DNA from: Staphylotrichum longicolle
Lineage: Eukaryota > Ascomycota > Sordariomycetes > Sordariales > Chaetomiaceae
NCBI GenBank assembly: GCA_019096155.1
Contig: JAHCVI010000001.1
Location: forward strand, 1,612,001-1,676,000
DNA: 64,000 nt
Direction: 5' to 3'
Part shown: positions 62,285 to 64,000 of the stretch, in pieces
Layout: every line of letters starts with the position of its first letter
Numbering within the stretch: position 1 is the first letter of the stretch
Made by a program: the position numbers and the translations under genes
The notes under the pieces: model-generated
The model's input: only the letters and a program-made list of their open reading frames with translations
The model's database searches: none
Told to the model about the DNA's origin: nothing

Positions 62285-64000
62285 ATGGAATGCCTTCGCG
62301 ACAACTTCAACAATGGCGTCGTGCTCGGTGGTCGGTATCAGACCATCTCTCCCCTCAACCATGGCTCCTTCGGCATGGTCTTCATGGCCAAGGACACCTG
62401 GACGAACGAGACGGTCGCCATCAAGTGCCTGACTAAGAAGTCAGCCGCACCTGATGCCTTCCTCGACTTCGCTGTGGACGACAAGTCAGAAGAGCTCGCG
62501 CTGCACAGCCGGCTCGGATCGCACCCCAACATTGTCAACCTCGTCGACTCGTTCGAGACGGATGCCCACATCTATCTCGTGCTCGAGTTCTGCGCGCGCG
62601 GCGATCTGTACGAGGCCATCCGGATCGGCCATGGTCCCCTGGAGACGGAGCACGTGAGGCGCTTCATGCTCGAGCTCGTCGACGCCGTCGCGTACATCCA
62701 TGCCAAGGGCGTGTACCACCGCGACATCAAGCCCGAGAACATCTTCCTCACCCAGTCGGGGTCGATGAAGCTGGGTGACTTTGGGCTTTCGACGACCGAG
62801 AAGTGGACCTACGAGACGACAGTTGGCAGTGACCGATACATGTGTCGCCGAGCAGTATGACTCAGCCGGTGCTGGGTACTCGCCTGCTCAAGCCGACATC
62901 TGGGCCATCGGTATCTGCCTCCTGAACATTCTGTTCTCCAGGAACCCGTTCACGGTGCCGACCGAGGAGGATCCCCTTTTCCTCGACTTCTCGCGCGACA
63001 AGCAGTCGTTGTTCGACGTGTTCCCGTCCATGTCGCAGGACACATATGAGGTCATCGTGCAGTGCATGAACCTGGACCCCAGCAAGCGCTCCCTGGCTGG
63101 AGCCCGCGACGCCCTGCTCCGCGTCGTCAGCTTCACCACCCTCGACGAGGTCCTCGACGACTTCTGCTCCAGCGACCGCCGTGTCGTGGCCAACTCGAAC
63201 CGCGAGCCTCTCCGGACCCCTTCGATCCAGAGCCCGCAGGTCGACAATGGCGCCTTCCCGTGGGCCAAGGCCCTGCAGGCGACGCCGCCCAAGCCCATCC
63301 GGCAGCTCAGCGTCATCCCCGACGACGAGGTCTACGACGAGGACTTGTTCTCCAAGTCGGGCACCACGACCGATTGGATGTCGGGCACCGCGCAGACGCC
63401 CTCCATGTCCTCGTACATGGACTCCAACTTTGGGGCCTCGATCCAGTCGTTCGCTCCGGCGCCGAGTTTCCGCCCGGTGCTGCCTCCCAAGGCTGCCGCC
63501 AAGGTTGCTCCCATGGCTGGCTCCCTCCCCATCACCATGTCCAAGCCTCGCAACCAGTCTGCCATGTCCCTCGTCTTCGGACGCAAGGATGCGGTATCCA
63601 AGAGCTGGAGCGATCTCTGGGACGAGGAATTCGAGGAGGAGGAGGAGCAGGCTAAGCAGCTGCAGACCCTGAAGGAGATGAACTCGAGGACCTGGAGCCA
63701 CGAGAGCACGGCCACGCCGTCCATCGCCGTCGACAACGATGACACCCCCAGACAGGGTCTGTCGCCCGTGACCAAGTCGGCCACCCTTGTCAACGACGAG
63801 AACAAGATCCCATCTATTGATGAGGCCTTTGGACACGCCGCGGATGACGACATGGACGGCTTGTTCCACTACGAGGAGCCCCCAGTCAAGGAGGAGCCTC
63901 AGCTTCCGCAACAGTCGACGCCGTTGCGACGCAACAACATGGACAAGTGGGCCGCGCTTGGCGAGCGGCGTCGGGCGCCTGCAGGCAGCCCTGCCCCCAA
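62285..64000 (+). CDS. Ran1/Ksp1-type Ser/Thr protein kinase, partial, with a frame break
   Basis: Kinase group of S. pombe Ran1/Pat1 and S. cerevisiae Ksp1/Sks1, linking nutrients to growth, meiosis or filamentation. It begins MECLRDNFNNGVVLGGRYQT; the glycine loop is NHGSFGMVF, the lysine is in VAIKCLTKKS, followed by VYHRDIKPENIFL and LGDFGLSTTEKW. The reading frame then fails at about 62841-62849: after VGSDRYM the frame meets a stop at 62857-62859, while the next frame continues AEQYDSAGAGYSPAQADIWA, IGICLLNILFSRNPFTVPTE and IVQCMNLDPSKRSLAGARDA. That is one extra base relative to a continuous kinase domain, and no intron fits because the conserved activation segment spans it. Beyond the kinase the tail is Ser/Pro-rich with SWSDLWDEEFEEEEEQAKQL and is open to the window end, so the true stop is not seen. 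Confidence 0.85.

Noticed and set aside
62828..62891. Possible intron (GTGACC to CAAG) that would restore the kinase frame
   Set aside because: The length fits arithmetically, but it would remove the conserved activation segment (DRYM through GYSPA), which is clearly coding.

Overview
The window is nuclear DNA from a filamentous ascomycete, most likely a GC-rich Sordariomycete (Sordariales/Chaetomiaceae-like). The reasons are short GT-AG introns (about 50-140 nt) with CTAAC/CTGAC branch points, strong GC bias at third codon positions (which makes long meaningless antisense frames), a STE3-type pheromone receptor, a HET-domain gene and a WOPR regulator. I recognise 24 protein-coding genes. I see no tRNA, rRNA, CRISPR array or transposase gene. 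Exon maps were built by hand from splice signals, phase arithmetic and protein continuity, and nearly all sum to whole codons.

Layout. 1-5 kb: a single-finger C2H2 protein and an unknown polytopic membrane protein. 6-13 kb: a protein with bactofilin-like beta-solenoid repeats, a very long ING-type PHD-finger protein and a SnoaL/NTF2-like protein. 14-23 kb: a BCAS3-family WD40 protein, then a divergent pair, DPM2 (dolichol-phosphate-mannose synthase subunit, minus) and CWC22 (spliceosome, plus). 23-28 kb: a HET-domain gene and the a-factor receptor (PRE-1/STE3 type). 29-34 kb: three mitochondrial genes in a row, RIM1 (mtDNA SSB), MTO1 (tRNA wobble-uridine modification) and CRD1 (cardiolipin synthase). 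35-41 kb: a divergent WOPR (Gti1/Pac2) regulator and TDP1 (DNA-protein crosslink repair). 43-47 kb: a PNRC/Edc1-motif protein (decapping activator type), RBX1 (cullin-RING ligase) and SPC1 (signal peptidase complex). 48-56 kb: a CorA/ALR Mg transporter, TIM8, ribosomal protein uL23 (RPL25) diverging from the 25S rRNA methyltransferase BMT2, and UTR4 (methionine salvage). 56.5-62.3 kb is a 5.7-kb gene-free stretch leading into a Ran1/Ksp1-type kinase that runs off the window.

Most genes are housekeeping and only loosely related to their neighbours. Two arrangements may matter: the mitochondrial trio, and the RPL25/BMT2 divergent pair sharing about 300 bp, which puts a large-subunit protein and a large-subunit rRNA methylase on one promoter region.

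Four genes have reading-frame problems: the CWC22 RS tail, the WOPR C-terminal half, the PNRC-motif gene and the kinase activation segment. They may be consensus errors, missed introns or real indels, and should be checked against reads first. I did not find a convincing undescribed multi-gene system. The best single-gene leads are the bactofilin-like protein, the PNRC-motif protein and the divergent WOPR protein.
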